Assembly (NCBI GenBank): GCA_015039315.1
Contig: WIDE01000067.1
Location: 1-64,000, forward strand
Length of the DNA stretch: 64,000 nt
Reading direction: 5' to 3'
DNA from: Clavulina sp. PMI_390
Lineage: Eukaryota > Basidiomycota > Agaricomycetes > Cantharellales > Hydnaceae
The translations under genes were made by a program, and so were the position numbers. Each line of letters starts with the position of its first letter. Position 1 is the stretch's first letter. Below the pieces are notes generated by a model. It ran no database searches and was not told the DNA's origin. It was given only the letters and a program-made list of their open reading frames with translations. Shown here in pieces: positions 11,160 through 22,709 of the stretch.

Positions 11160-11620
11160 TATATTTTCCTTCTCCGAGGTGATAGGGATTTGAGGCAAGG
11201 CGGCGGGGACCTCCGACGTCGAAAATGAGGCGGAAGCGGGAAGAGACGGCGCACTAGCAGACTTTATCCCGCTTCATAAGATAAAACACCGTCGCAAATG
11301 AAATCGTTCCTACCAGCGCTATATTCAGTGTCGTTAATATCGATTGTGTATTATGATCGGCTGGACATGCTGACGGGCGATCGGTCTAATGTTTCGAGCG
11401 CGCGGACGAGGTCGAGCTTGACGCACGAAATTTCATAGACAGAAAGCGTACCCTGTTTTATCTTGATATGGACAGAATTCCTTTGTCTAGCCAGCAACGA
11501 CATCACCGCTAATGACGACAGGCAAACGCATAATGCTCAGGAAAAAGCAGACATGAGGCCGACTGTAAGAAATCCACATGTCAGAGAGGCAGGGTGCCAG
11601 TGGCGAATCATCAAGGCGGT
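11160..11620 (-). pseudogene. Small membrane protein, array copy 3 (decayed)
   Basis: The minus strand retains the copy-1/2 exon landmarks: GACATGTGGATT, then a TTACAG-like block, and the tail homologous to copy 1 (SAPSLPASASFSTSEVPAA against the Pro/Ser/Ala tail, ending TSEKENI). The reading frame is lost. The exon equivalent to WIFTV shifts frame near 11560, stops follow, and the second helix (ALVGTISFATVFYL) runs into TAG at about 11268. The tail continues in another frame. No intact start was found. Confidence 0.6.
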
Positions 11621-12140
11621 GTCAAAAACCACAAGAAGATAGGAGAGAGAAAGAAGAATAAGATGGAGTGATGAGGTCATGGCGGTGTGGCGGAGGTCTT
11701 GTCGCCGACTTGACTGTCAATGGCTCGTGCGCGCGAGCACGTACGGCAGAGGGCGCGCCACCATGAGAAACACTACAGAGGGGCAGTGTAGAAACGAAGG
11801 AGGTGTGGAGTTAATGGGTGATTTGAAAGCCAATGGTAACATGCCGCCAAAGCCGTTGAGAGTGAAAACGCCATGGCAGTATCAGTGACTCTCCAGTTTC
11901 GGGCAATACGAGGTACAGGTTTATGTCTCATCTCCAGTGGCACACATCACAGCTAGCTTCCCAGCTAAGAACCATCAGGCATGCAATTTTTCCGGTTATA
12001 TTCTAACGCCAGTGGAGCACGTCCCTGGCGTCTAGTGGTGCGCGCCCCAAGGATGATCAATCTCAGAGAATACATCATATTCGTTTGACACACCACTGTG
12101 ACCTCACACACCCGACACAGCATAGACACACACACGAATC
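11621..12140. other. Upstream remnant of array copy 3
   Basis: A 69-codon plus frame at 11679-11888 has no support. The second half (11995-12120) is a diverged copy of 10430-10560. Nothing else is visible. Confidence 0.4.
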
Positions 12141-12514
12141 TCAGGGTTGTAAAAGATGATCCACTATTTTTTCCACATTGACCTTCTCCTGATACGCCCA
12201 GAGAAGAATAAGAGAGTAAGACAACACTACACCGGCACTAACGAGCAGGGATAGATACAATTGATCGTAAAGTATGGGAGGTATCGCCGGTGTGTACAGC
12301 CGACGAACATACGACAGGCAGTACTAGTAAGGGAGGAAGAAAGAGAAGAGAAACGAGCGAGAGAGATGCGAAAACGAATAAGATAGCGCGCAAAAGAGGA
12401 AACCGAACGAACGACGTGAAAGTAGGAAGGCGAGCGACGGCAAAGAGCCAGGGCAGAGTGGGTGGATATACAAACATAACCCCACTTGCTTACAGCCTGG
12501 AAGAGGGAGCGCAT
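12141..12514 (-). CDS. Possible 67-aa single-helix membrane protein
   Basis: Exons 12514-12494 and 12323-12141 join in phase 0 with a GTAAGC donor and a CTTACTAG acceptor. They give MRSLFQA followed by a 60-residue segment with IPPILYDQLY, a hydrophobic helix (LSLLVSAGVVLSYSLILLW) and a charged end (YQEKVNVEKIVDHLL). The helix flanked by charged residues, with a stop right after, looks like a small organelle or ER membrane subunit. I recognise no family. The first exon is a guess. It would lie 88 bp downstream of the HMG gene's stop on the same strand. Confidence 0.35.
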
Positions 12515-12602
12515 GAGCCAACATGTCCCAAGCGATAGTCAATGGCAGATGACTTACTCAGCGCGAAGGCGGCCGTCGACTCTGTCCATGACAGCCAACC
12601 GT

Positions 12603-13599
12603 TTACTCGTCATCATCCCCAGCATCATCATCCTCGTCCTCAACTGCAGCCTTCTTGGCAGGCTTCTTCTTCTTGGGTGCTGCGGCTTTCTTGTCGGCCT
12701 TGGGCTTGCCCTTGTTAGGGTTCTCGTCAGCATCAGCCCACATAGCAGCAACCTGTATATCCATGTTCAGGGATCGAACATCGACGACGACGAACACGGG
12801 AAAAGATAACATATCCGTCAGCACACATATCAAACAGGGAGTGATATAAAGGAAGGGAAGAAGCAACAAGGGAGGGTGTGGTGGAGGGCAAAGGGTTCCA
12901 AAAAAGGAAATTCGAGCAAAATCCACTCAAGGTTGAGGTTGTGTTATCAACGAAGGCTCAACATGGCACCGTCTCCTTCCGCACAAGGCCAAGGGACGCG
13001 CCATCGCCGAGCAACGCGCCTCGGGGGGACAAAGGGGTGTAAAAGGCGCAACTGATAATAGAGATACGAACCTTGGAGAAGGCCTCCTTGTGCGCAACGC
13101 CGGGGTGCTCAGCCTTGTAAGTTGCGAGCGTCTCCTTCATGTACTTCATGTACCTGTGTAGCATGAGTGAACAGTGAGAGTGATGCGGGCATGTCCGGAG
13201 CACGTCGCCATGCGGTGCAGAGAGGGTTAGAGCACGAGACGAGGGAGGGGAGAGGGGATGTTGAGTGAGTATATAGTCGAGCCAAACAAGAGACGACGAC
13301 GAGCGACGTACGGAGAGAGCTGCTTCTTGGCACCGCCATCCTCTATAGAGACGAAGGGAGAGAAGGCGAGATGCCACGTCAGCGTCGTGTTGCATGAGCA
13401 GGTCGCATAGTAGGCTCGAGCGCGGCGAGGGTGTGTTGTTCAGGTCAGGTTGCGGCCCAAAGCCCAACACCCAACACACACAACCTCTCCTACTACTACT
13501 ACTAGTAACCTATACTACTACTAGTGGTGCTACTAGTGGGTGCAACCTCGACTTACCCTTCTTCGCCTTTGTAACTTTTTCAGAAGCGGCTTTCGGCAT
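12603..13599 (-). CDS. HMG-box/YABBY-like small chromatin protein (101 aa)
   Basis: Four exons join in frame: 13599-13557, 13342-13312 (31 nt), 13153-13072 and 12752-12603 (101 residues). After a Lys-rich head, the domain reads LSPYMKYMKETLATYKAEH, PGVAHKEAFSKV and AAMWADADENPNKG, which matches the C-terminal HMG-like part of YABBY and the compact fungal HMG-box proteins. The end is a Lys/Ala/Pro stretch and a Glu/Asp-rich tail (EDEDDDAGDDDE). This is the usual layout of abundant DNA-bending chromatin proteins with a basic then acidic C-terminus, so a nuclear architectural role is likely. Intron 1 contains CTA-rich triplet repeats around 13490-13530. Confidence 0.78.
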
Positions 13600-14858
13600 T
13601 GTGTCGAATGGGTTCGGGGGTGTCTCTCACAACAGTGGGGGGTGTCTCGTCGAGATGGGAGTTGAGTCGCAAAGGGGGGATTTTTGGAGGGCCTTCACTC
13701 AACCTTTGAACCTATGCCAACTTTGTGACAATAACACGGGACACGTGTGACACACTCAATTGGCAGGCGCGACTGAATGGGATCGTGTGATCTGGGACAG
13801 CGCGCGTTGGGCCTTGTTTTTGTTTATTGCGCGACTGGACAATCATAACAAAGCGGGTTGCTCCGGGCAAGGTTGGCCGTTTTGGCAATATTGCTCATTA
13901 TGACACACGGCACACACAACCTTCACCTTCGGACTTCGGGCGAGCATGACAGACATTGCGGGGAAGAGAATAGGCATTTCTTTATTTTTGCTTTTGCACA
14001 AACGATCATAAGGTACCAGGGGGAGGAAATGAGTGGAATAAGCTACAAGTGGGAAGGGGTGGGGAAAAACAGTAGTCAAGGCTCAATAAGGTAGGTATCA
14101 AACAACATCAACAATCCAAAAACAGAAAATCAATCGTCATGGTCATCCATCTCACTCGACGATAACATAAAAGGGATCGACGGCGTAAATGATGTTGGCT
14201 GGTTGGTCGTGAAGGGGACAAGGGACACAGACAGAAAGGAAACCTCAGGCGGACTGGGGGGAGAGGGGGACAAGGGGGATGGACGAGTGGATGAAAACAA
14301 AATTAGATCCGTGCGTGTATCAAAATGGGCATGCAATTGTGACCAAGCGTGGATCGATGTGTATACGATATGGTACACCATGGACCGTGCGCGGGCACCG
14401 AGCAGCCAACCACATGGGGCAACCAAAGAAAAAAAAAATCAATAAGATGGTATAGTAGCATGCGTGGGGAGGGATATGAGCAGGAGGAATTAGAGCGCGC
14501 AATTTTGAATGTAGATGATGGTACGATGGGGGGGATGTGAATAGCACATGACTTGACGAAAGCAGATAGAGAAGAGCGAGGAGGATTATGCGTTGCAAGG
14601 ATTTGATATGGGGCAAGTGGGGTTGGGCGGGCGGGCAGAGAAGGGGAGGGAGGGAGTTAAGAGGACATGCGAACGTGCGACAGCGCAAGAACGCCGGAAG
14701 TTAATGACGGATTGCTCAAGAATTCTCAGAGAAAAATGCAGTGTGGATGGGCGTGTAGGGAGTGTAGGCAATGCATGCACAGAGGGGAGAGAGAACATGT
14801 ATGCGAGCTACGGAGCGGTGAAACGGAGAGTGGAGTGACACAGAGGAGCGCTCCTTTC
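13600..14858. other. Intergenic, no supported gene
   Basis: Short overlapping frames on both strands (for example 14320-14688 minus) have low-complexity, non-domain translations and no consistent splice joins. The stretch holds the promoter of the HMG-like gene and the 3' flank of the Ser-rich gene. Confidence 0.45.
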
Positions 14859-15716
14859 TCACCACCGACACTGGTGGACAACGATGACGACATCCTCGCT
14901 GGCGTGGGTGGTCCATGATGCGAACCCGTCTTCCTCCTCGAGCAGCCATTGGGCATCGTCGTTGAGCCCTAGCCCTGGGCCGGTGTGGTGGCGCTCGACG
15001 TACCGTGTGGTAGTTGGGGATGAGGGCGTCAGCGGCAGACCTTGAGCAGTCGTCTTGGGGGAGGCAGCTGGGAGGGCAGCAGATTGTGAAGGAGGCGATG
15101 GCGAGCAAAAGCGGAGTGCTGCGTCTGGAGATGAAGAGTGGCCAAGGACCAATGGGTCAGCAACATGAGGACGAAAATGTTCTTGCTGCTGCTGATCCCC
15201 AAAAATTTCAGAAAACTCACCATTCGACTTGGAAAACATTCCGCGCATCGAGCGGTCATAGAACGTCTCGGATGTGGACCCTGCCGAGGGTGAGGTTGCT
15301 CGAGGACGAACATCGTGTTCCGTCTCTGACGCTACCTCGTCGTCCTCGGACTCGGTATAGTGGTCCGACTCGAGACCAAACTCATCGTCATCAGTGAGGT
15401 GTGCTGATCGCCTCTTGGATGATGATGACGAGTTCATGGGGAAGAAGACTGGGCGTTTTGAGGATGAAGGTGATGATGAGGATGAAGATGATGGGAAGGG
15501 GGACGAAGATGCAAGGGATGATGAGCCCGCATGACCCCAATGAGAAGCTGGCGATGACGCCGCTGGTGTTGCTGTTGATGTTGTTGCTCGCGACGCAGAC
15601 GCTTTCAGTTGTTGCGCTGCTTTAGCTTTTTGGAGAGCCATTGTGCGTGCACGGGTGTTGTTGTCGATCTGCACCGTTCGGGTAGAGTCGGCGATTTGGT
15701 TGTGAGTAAAGGCCAT
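14859..15716 (-). CDS. Ser-rich protein of unknown function (285 aa)
   Basis: There is one open frame of 285 codons, starting MAFTHNQIADSTRTVQID. Residues 35-100 are Ser/Ala/Pro-rich with runs of Ser. An acidic patch with DDDEFGLESD and SEDDEVASE follows, then a Ser/Pro/Thr-rich second half. No catalytic domain is seen, and most of it is probably disordered. A stretch at 15220-15125 has a GTGAGT donor, a CTGAC branch-like word and a CTCCAG acceptor. It is exactly 96 nt and stop-free, so it may be an intron or a retained 32-residue segment. If it is spliced out, the protein is 253 residues. A TATA-like run lies about 125 bp upstream. Confidence 0.55.
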   Translation of the reverse strand: MAFTHNQIADSTRTVQIDNNTRARTMALQKAKAAQQLKASASRATTSTATPAASSPASHWGHAGSSSLASSSPFPSSSSSSSPSSSKRPVFFPMNSSSSSKRRSAHLTDDDEFGLESDHYTESEDDEVASETEHDVRPRATSPSAGSTSETFYDRSMRGMFSKSNGEFSEIFGDQQQQEHFRPHVADPLVLGHSSSPDAALRFCSPSPPSQSAALPAASPKTTAQGLPLTPSSPTTTRYVERHHTGPGLGLNDDAQWLLEEEDGFASWTTHASEDVVIVVHQCRW

Positions 15717-15838
15717 GTGTGATGAGATGAGCAGAGGTAGAGCGATGTTTTAGCAAGAAGTAGTCGCTGGACGATGAGCTGGGTGACTCGATAGGGGAAA
15801 TTTGGAGGTGAGGGAAGAAGGGGAGGGGGGCAGTAGGG

Positions 15839-15851
15839 TATATATATATAT
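15839..15851 (-). promoter_or_regulatory. TATA-like element of the Ser-rich gene
   Basis: A TA-alternating run sits about 125 bp upstream of the ATG at 15716. It is the only clear TATA-type element found immediately upstream of a gene in this window. It could also be a simple repeat. Confidence 0.4.
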
Positions 15852-18800
15852 GGACATATGATAAACCCCGCGACGCACCACCACCCGTCAAACAGGGCGA
15901 GGGCTGAATGATAAATCGTGGGAATTGGCCATCTGCATTCATTCGGGCCAATCCCGTGAAATCAATAGGAGTGAATGCATGCGACTTTCCATCTGCGGAC
16001 AGCCTCGTCCCCAGTCATTCCAACCAATGAACGGGCTCTCTATATACCACAGCCTCTTTTCACTGACTCCGTTCAAATCTGATCACCCAAGAGCACCAAT
16101 CAATACTTTTCATGTCACAGCCTGACTCGAAGAGGGAGATGCTCCGCCACCCGCAGTGCATTCGCTAGCAGAACACGCGCGCGCAATCTCCACGTATCTC
16201 GGCGTCTATCCATCGTCTCTCGTTTCAATCTGCAATCTCAACGACGACACATCATGATCATCCCCCACAGTCTCCTCCCATCATCACGAGGACAAAAGAG
16301 CATGCCCTGTGCCTCGTATACCTTTTTGGGAAAGTAAACCCGCCCTCTTCGCGGGCCCTGTCGTTTTTGTCCCGCCCTGTTTTTTGTCGTCGAAAAACCC
16401 GCCTTACCTGCCCACGCTTTGCAACTGCCAGCTCCCTTTGCCGCGTTTTTGTCTGTCAACCATAGCCGTCTTTTTTTGTCAGGGCAATGCAAAAGCTCTT
16501 TCCTTATGTTCCATAATCACAAACTTGAGTGCGGAAAGCATCTATGCTTCTGAGCCTAGAATTTAGCGCCCGCCATATGCGGGTTCCGAATCGCGCACAG
16601 CCAGTGAGGCATGCATGTATCCCCTTACCATACATGGCCATATCTTGTTTCGGGCATTTCGTGAAGAAATAATCTGCCCATCCTTGTATGCTGATAGTGA
16701 TATCCGGTAGGGGCAATCTCCCCCTGCACCTGACTAGGGTAGCATGCATATACGGACACGAGTTTGGAGCTGCGGTGACCCGCCGCTGACGTGCCAGGTG
16801 TGGCTGGCTGAAAGCTTGATCTTCTCGAGCGTCTAGACCTCAGTCAGCCATCCCTTTCATTGCAACGTATAACTGTATGCCGCCGGAGCCACACACCACC
16901 ACCAGGCTTGGAGCTCCGGTCCACGGCTACACAGACCTTCCATGTGGCAATTACGATCTGGACTACGTGGAGCTACGTAGCGTGGCCAGCCGCGTGCTAC
17001 GGCCCAAGATTGATTCTGCGGAGTAGCACGGACACGTGCGATACTCGCTGTGGCAATGACAGGGGGTGGCGAAGTGACTGACTCCCTACTCGTCACTTAT
17101 TGGGAACATTCTTTCTGCTGAGTCGATCTCATTCTGCGCCGCTGACTTTGCTCTAAGATTAGCCATATATTCCCAAGTTTACCCGGTGGACCTGGTCCGG
17201 CGCGGTCATGAGCACGGATGAGTCGCAACTGCTTCTTTGACGCTTCGGGTCGAGCTTTCGCCATCAGCAGCGTCTATCCACAACGGCCAAACTCAAGCAT
17301 GGCTGTACCTTACCCGCTATTCTATGACGCTATTGAGCATTTGCCCGCACTCAGAAACTAGCGCCCATGAATTTGATGGCTCTGACTACCGTCACTCTCC
17401 TTGGCACATGAACACACGTCCGTACAGCCTCGTTCTCTCGTCACCCCTCCCGTGTCCGAATCCACCGCCCTTTTCCAGAATCTCATAGAAGAAGAAGAAG
17501 AATGTATCTGCGCCCCCTCCTTTTTCATAAATCTTTGCTCAGCCACTAATCGACTTGATTCGCTCCTGCTGCGAGTCATGCAAATAGCACCTTGGTGAAT
17601 CCACCCGAAGTCAACCTTTCTCATCATCCGTTCACCCTTCCACCCGGCTCGGCAATGAACGGTATCCACTGCGGGTAAGAATGGGGAGATTGTTACTCCC
17701 TTTGCTCGTCTAGGGCCTGTGTGCCTTGCTTCTTTTTCTCCGTGCATCCCTACGTGATCGCACAACTAAGCTCCTCTGACTCCGCATTCGCGGTCAATTC
17801 CGAGCCACCCAAGGAGATGCGCCCGAACGCAGCCACCCCTCTTGTCCGGGTACGCACGACATCTGATGGTGCTGCCACGCAATTTACCCCCCTCTTGCAA
17901 TGACGCCCCAGGCTCCTTGACCCCCGAGAATTCCGGCCTGCAGGCCTGCTTCACTGACCATGATACAATGAGACCCACCTTACTAACGAGTATTTGCAAG
18001 TGGAGCACGGCAATCATCGATGCTGTTGGTCTCCCTCTGTTGTCGATCATTGGGCTCCTCATTCGGCCTGGCCTCGCTCTTGTGCTCTAGGCTATTAGAG
18101 CTCTGCACTTGCGGAGTAAGTGGGTTACGGCTCCGATGACACGAGACGAGACGACGATCCTCGTCATAATTCTCCCTGCCCGTGCTCCATTACCCCGCAA
18201 ATTGGCAGGCAGCCTCGCTGAGCTTGTCTCCACTTGACCGGGCATTGATTGCCTTCGCCCCACCCACGGAAACCTTCTAACCAATTAAAGGCTAAGTCTG
18301 AGCTTGAGCCTTCTTACGTTACGTTCTTCAACGGTCTCAATAAGTCGTGCCTTCCTCTGGCACTATAAGCAAGCTTGCCTCCACCCAGTCAATAAGTAAT
18401 GGTATTCGGCCCACCGGCAGACAATATACCACAACTCGAGAGGATGAGAAATCAACATAGCATGAGTAACGGGGTACGTACAACAGGAGAGACGGCCCTG
18501 GAGCTCTGTTACCCCTCCCCCATCGTATTGAGATTCGCCTTCTGCCTCGTGGCTGTACTCGGAGTTCGCCGCCAAGGAGAGAAGCCTGGGTATACACATA
18601 AGATAAGTACCCCACATCAACGAAACCAACTTCTGATATGGTGCGGGGGGCTCCACTTCCTAATTTCATTAATCGATACATCAATGGCTCCATCTGCCTG
18701 CAGGCACAATATCCATCATTGCTTCCTTCCCAACGGGCGACAGGCTTGCTGCTGCTGAGAAACTGCAATCAGCCGTGGTGGTATTACTTCGCAGTATTCT

Positions 18801-21800
18801 ATGTGATAGGGGCGAAGATAGGCTACGTCATTCAGGATATCTGCTGTACCTGGCACTGAAAGGTCGCAGAATTGACTCATAATTCTTCCCCGCAAATCCT
18901 ACTCACTCACTAGTCCTGGCGCGCACACGACCTTCTACAACGTTTTTCTTATCTCTGTTCATTCATCAGCACCTCCAGCAGCATCGATATCACCCTATCT
19001 ATCTATTTCAGTCTTGGTGGAGCAGAGAAGGGAGGAGCGGACAAAGTACGTCATTTCGGTAGCATCCTCGGGGATACGAGCTCGACCTCCACGCTATCGC
19101 CCATTCAAGAAGAAGCAGCTGCAGACCGTTCCAGCCCAGTCGTCGGGCTTTAATCGTCGGGATGCCATCGGACTCTTCTTATCGTCCCTCCATCGCCCCT
19201 CTTCCCCCCCTCATCGATCGATCGCTCATATCATCCCCGCACCCGCAATTGAACCGGGCCCGCCGCCACGTCCTCGCTGCGTAAATCGCGCTTCGTCTTC
19301 TCTCTCATCGATAAGGGCCAAATGACAAGTATGTGCTCGTAATTGGAAAATCATATAATATTGATATTGTTCCGATGGTGGACTTGACTGGGAAAGATTC
19401 ATTGACTGTTCAGAGAATCGATATTTGGAGTAGCGGCCAGCAGGCCTCTGGCCGAATGAGCCTAGCGCGATCGTGATGTTTTCTCCCTGGTACCTCGGCG
19501 ATCGCGAGCCGATTGACTACCAGATTGCGTTTTTTGTGCTGTTTGTGTCCTTGGAGATGAGTGCCATGCTGGAGAGGTGTGCCTGCACTCTCGGTTACAG
19601 CGTCCATTTGATCTCGTCCGTTCGCGCCGCCTCTAATCACAATGTGCGCGATGATATCCGAGTTATCGATCAGTTCCATCTCCTTGGGCCTTTTGGGGCT
19701 TACCAGTAGCAAGCTTTCATCAATCTGAACCTTAGCTTCCCTGAGGCCCTTGCTGCTGCTATTTGACAGGTCCATCGCATACATTGAATGGCATCTCCCA
19801 ACGATCAATCAGCTATCAACCTTACTCTGGGATTAATCAGCCACATCTTGATAGTCGAACTTTGAATAACCCTAGATGCATATATTGAGCTCGACACTAC
19901 GATATCGCGCAATATAGCCGTTCCTGGACGCAACTAACTTCACCATCCAAATTCCCAGGACGCTTCACGTTGGAGATCGCCTCAGCCTCATGTCCTGCAA
20001 CTGAGGATCTTCACTTCCTTCATGGTGTAGCCGGCCTTGGCTTCACCCAGGACCGCATATACCTTGCTCTCCCAACATGCTATGGCAGGTCTGTGCCCTG
20101 ATAGCTGCGATGGTCTAGACACTGTAGGGACTTTTGATCAGCCTTTGGCATTATCTAGCACCAGCGATTTATGCACTATTTCATGTGTGATCGGATCCAC
20201 CAATCACGCATAATCCTTGCGCGCTGGGCCCACGGCTTATGCTTGCACGATGCTAGTGGGAGTGGGATTTGCCCGTGTCGCTCTTCGTGCATATGCATAT
20301 CCCTTACTGGTCCAGGCGATCTTTTATGGTCCAGAACCTTCGGCGTCTCAGCGGTCGTTGGTCTGCTGACCTACCAAGGTGGCGTACTACACGCCCGCTC
20401 AGCGTGGCATTTTCAGTCAGTATCCCACAAGGAGCCACCAGGCGTTTCATCGGATGATCGAAGCCAATTGGCCCTCAATCGAGTTCCCGTTCCATTGCCG
20501 ACATTCAAATCCTTGTTTTTAGTATTTTGATGATTTCTGCCCGACACTGCCAATTTCGCCGCCGCCAGCAATGTCTGGCGGCTTCAATGCTTCCTCAAGT
20601 CGCGTTCCGCCCATAATTTTTTTTTTTTTTTTTTTTGCGCCCGAGGCGCCCAAATATACTGGGGATACGACATTTGTACGTAGGCACGTGCAAAGTTTCG
20701 AGAAGTTTGGAGTGAAGGTGAAACTCGCAAACTGGCATCGTGCGCAATTCATGTCTCACCAGTATCAAACCCACGGAGGACAAGATGCAACGAGACGATA
20801 TTAATGATTCCCCTATATATCGGTCCAGCGGTACGCTATCCCTAGCACGATCAGAACGAAGCCTCACCAGCAATGCTTTCTCGTTTGGGCAAAAGTGTGG
20901 CGTTAATGTTTGCTCTTGTGATGAGCAGGTCTCGAACCAAACAGCACAATTGCTGAGGAAATCATATCATATCTGTGATATCCATTCATACATCGGCACG
21001 CCATTGAATCCTGAAACCCCACACAAATGTCGAAAACTAGTGCTATCCAGTCTCTGCCCCTTCACGATGATCTTATTCATCTTGTGACGAGATCTAAAGC
21101 CTGATACAGTAGACACACGGTTGATCTTACCACAACGACACGTTCGCCCACTTTTCCGCCAAAGATATCAATCGTAGCTCTCGATACCAACATCTTCAAC
21201 GTCCAGCTGAATGGTTGCCCTACTACTGATGTCCCACCCATATCATGTCGTGTCATTCTGTTTCATATCAAGGCAACATAATTGACAGATGAGAATTGTT
21301 CGTCAGTCTCTCTTGTCCGACCGAAAAGCTTCCATCTCCCCGCAACGCCCTGGTATCCATCTCATCGACCCGGTCGCTGACTCAGGATCACGTTATGCGC
21401 GATGAATCTTCGGTCCATAGGTGTTAGAGTACACTTGCATGGACAGACCTCTATAGCAGAGTATTCAGAACGGCACTTCATAGCTGTGGGAGACCGCATG
21501 CGATTTAGCGGATAATCATATCTCAGGGTGTCCTACGACAAAGAACTGTACCTTGTATCTTGTGTCTCTTCCTCATTTGCTGGCTGCATCACAACTACCA
21601 CGTTCACCTACTACTATGGGGACCGGATGATTGCCCTCATAGCACATTTATGTCACGCCCCTCCATCTCTCGTCCACAGGTCAAGTGATAGAACCCCGTC
21701 GGTGCTCCCAAGACCGCCGCGCCACATGGCCTTAACGTTAGCCTCTCAAAGGAGATCGCCTGGACAGATACACATTAGGAGGAGGCCCCAGATCTCATCC

Positions 21801-22580
21801 CTAATTGGTTGAGGCCGTTCCATATCCCTGGAATATTCCGAGACACCGTTCATGTCATCCCCTCTCTCGATAGCACTTGGACCGCAGACCATCCCATCAA
21901 TGGAAGGCGTCGTCATAATCTGAATAAAGGCGAGTTTATCCTTACGCTATGGCCTGTACGCTTATGCTCCTACTCCTGCGTACATCTTATCTAGTCTTTT
22001 CTTCGGAGTCCGTAATTCTCTGTTCTTCCCCTGCGTTGACTAGAGTGAATCAGAATACAACTTCGTGACTTCGGAGCTTCTGCATAAGTTTCAGGTTGTC
22101 ATATATTCTTCTGAATCAACTGCCATTCCTAGACAGTTGGGGATGTTCTTTATGGAAGCTTTGGAGTTTCCGATGATCGGATTGATGGTCGCAATGCCGT
22201 GTGTCGCAGGGAAGTTGCCGCAAATTACAACTTCTCTAGTTACCCGTGGAGGTTTTTTCGATGCTCAACTAGCAAGGGAAAATACTGAGTATGTCGTTGA
22301 ACACCATACCAGTGGACAAGGCGCGCTATATGGCTTCAACAAGGGCCCAAGGCCTCGGAAGATATAGAGAGCGGAGTCGACGTTCGGAAGCTATAGATAC
22401 CAAGATCTAGCTAGAATTCTTTTCCTCTCAAATGCCGCTGGAGCGGCCGTTCCGCGGGATGCTAATTACACGTGATGAATTCCCCGATAATAATGACTCG
22501 TCTTTGTTTGCATCGGGTGGGGCCTTTTGAACAACGCGTTAACGCCGCCTCGGTCCACTTCATTTTGCACACCACCATCT
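15852..22580. other. Gene-poor stretch of 6.7 kb
   Basis: I could not support any gene here. The many frames of 60-140 codons on both strands (for example 18337-18768 minus, 19410-19808 minus, 20171-20530 plus, 22065-22367 plus) show no domain, no transposase or reverse-transcriptase motif and no chain of splice-compatible exons. A 20-nt T run lies at 20617-20636. The region may be decayed mobile-element sequence, regulatory DNA or lost genes. Terminal repeats were not found by eye. Confidence 0.4.
20617..20636. repeat. Poly-T tract
   Basis: Twenty consecutive T residues lie within the gene-poor stretch. On the minus strand this is a poly-A run, which could be the tail of a retroposed sequence. 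No coding remnant precedes it that I can identify. Confidence 0.6.
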
Positions 22581-22620
22581 CCGGTTTGGGCGCGTTGTTT
22601 GACCTTCATTCCAGCTTAGC
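22581..22620 (+). pseudogene. Relic of the original N-terminal start of F-box 1
   Basis: The frame reads LGALFDLHSS where paralogue 2 begins MGALFDLNPV. The DNA upstream is also similar (gtgcaccacc-type words in both). The initiator ATG is TTG here, and the frame leaves the homologous path within about 20 codons. Confidence 0.5.
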
Positions 22621-22709
22621 ATCTTTGAGCAGACCCAACCCATCATATTTTTTCATCGACGTCCTCTGTTTCTTTTCTATTATCTCTCCACAAATCAACA
22701 GTGACGGTG

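Larger units (their letters stand above)
8400..12130. repeat. Tandem duplication block of about 1.5-kb units
   Basis: Three units share both coding and noncoding landmarks: the small membrane gene, the CACATGTAACC segment (9450, 10980) and the TGGAGCAC/TCTAGTGG segment (10430, 12000). Divergence is substantial, so the duplications are not recent. Confidence 0.6.

Noticed and set aside
19410..19808. 132-codon minus frame in the gene-poor stretch
   Set aside because: There is no recognisable domain or hydrophobic pattern, and overlapping plus frames are equally good.
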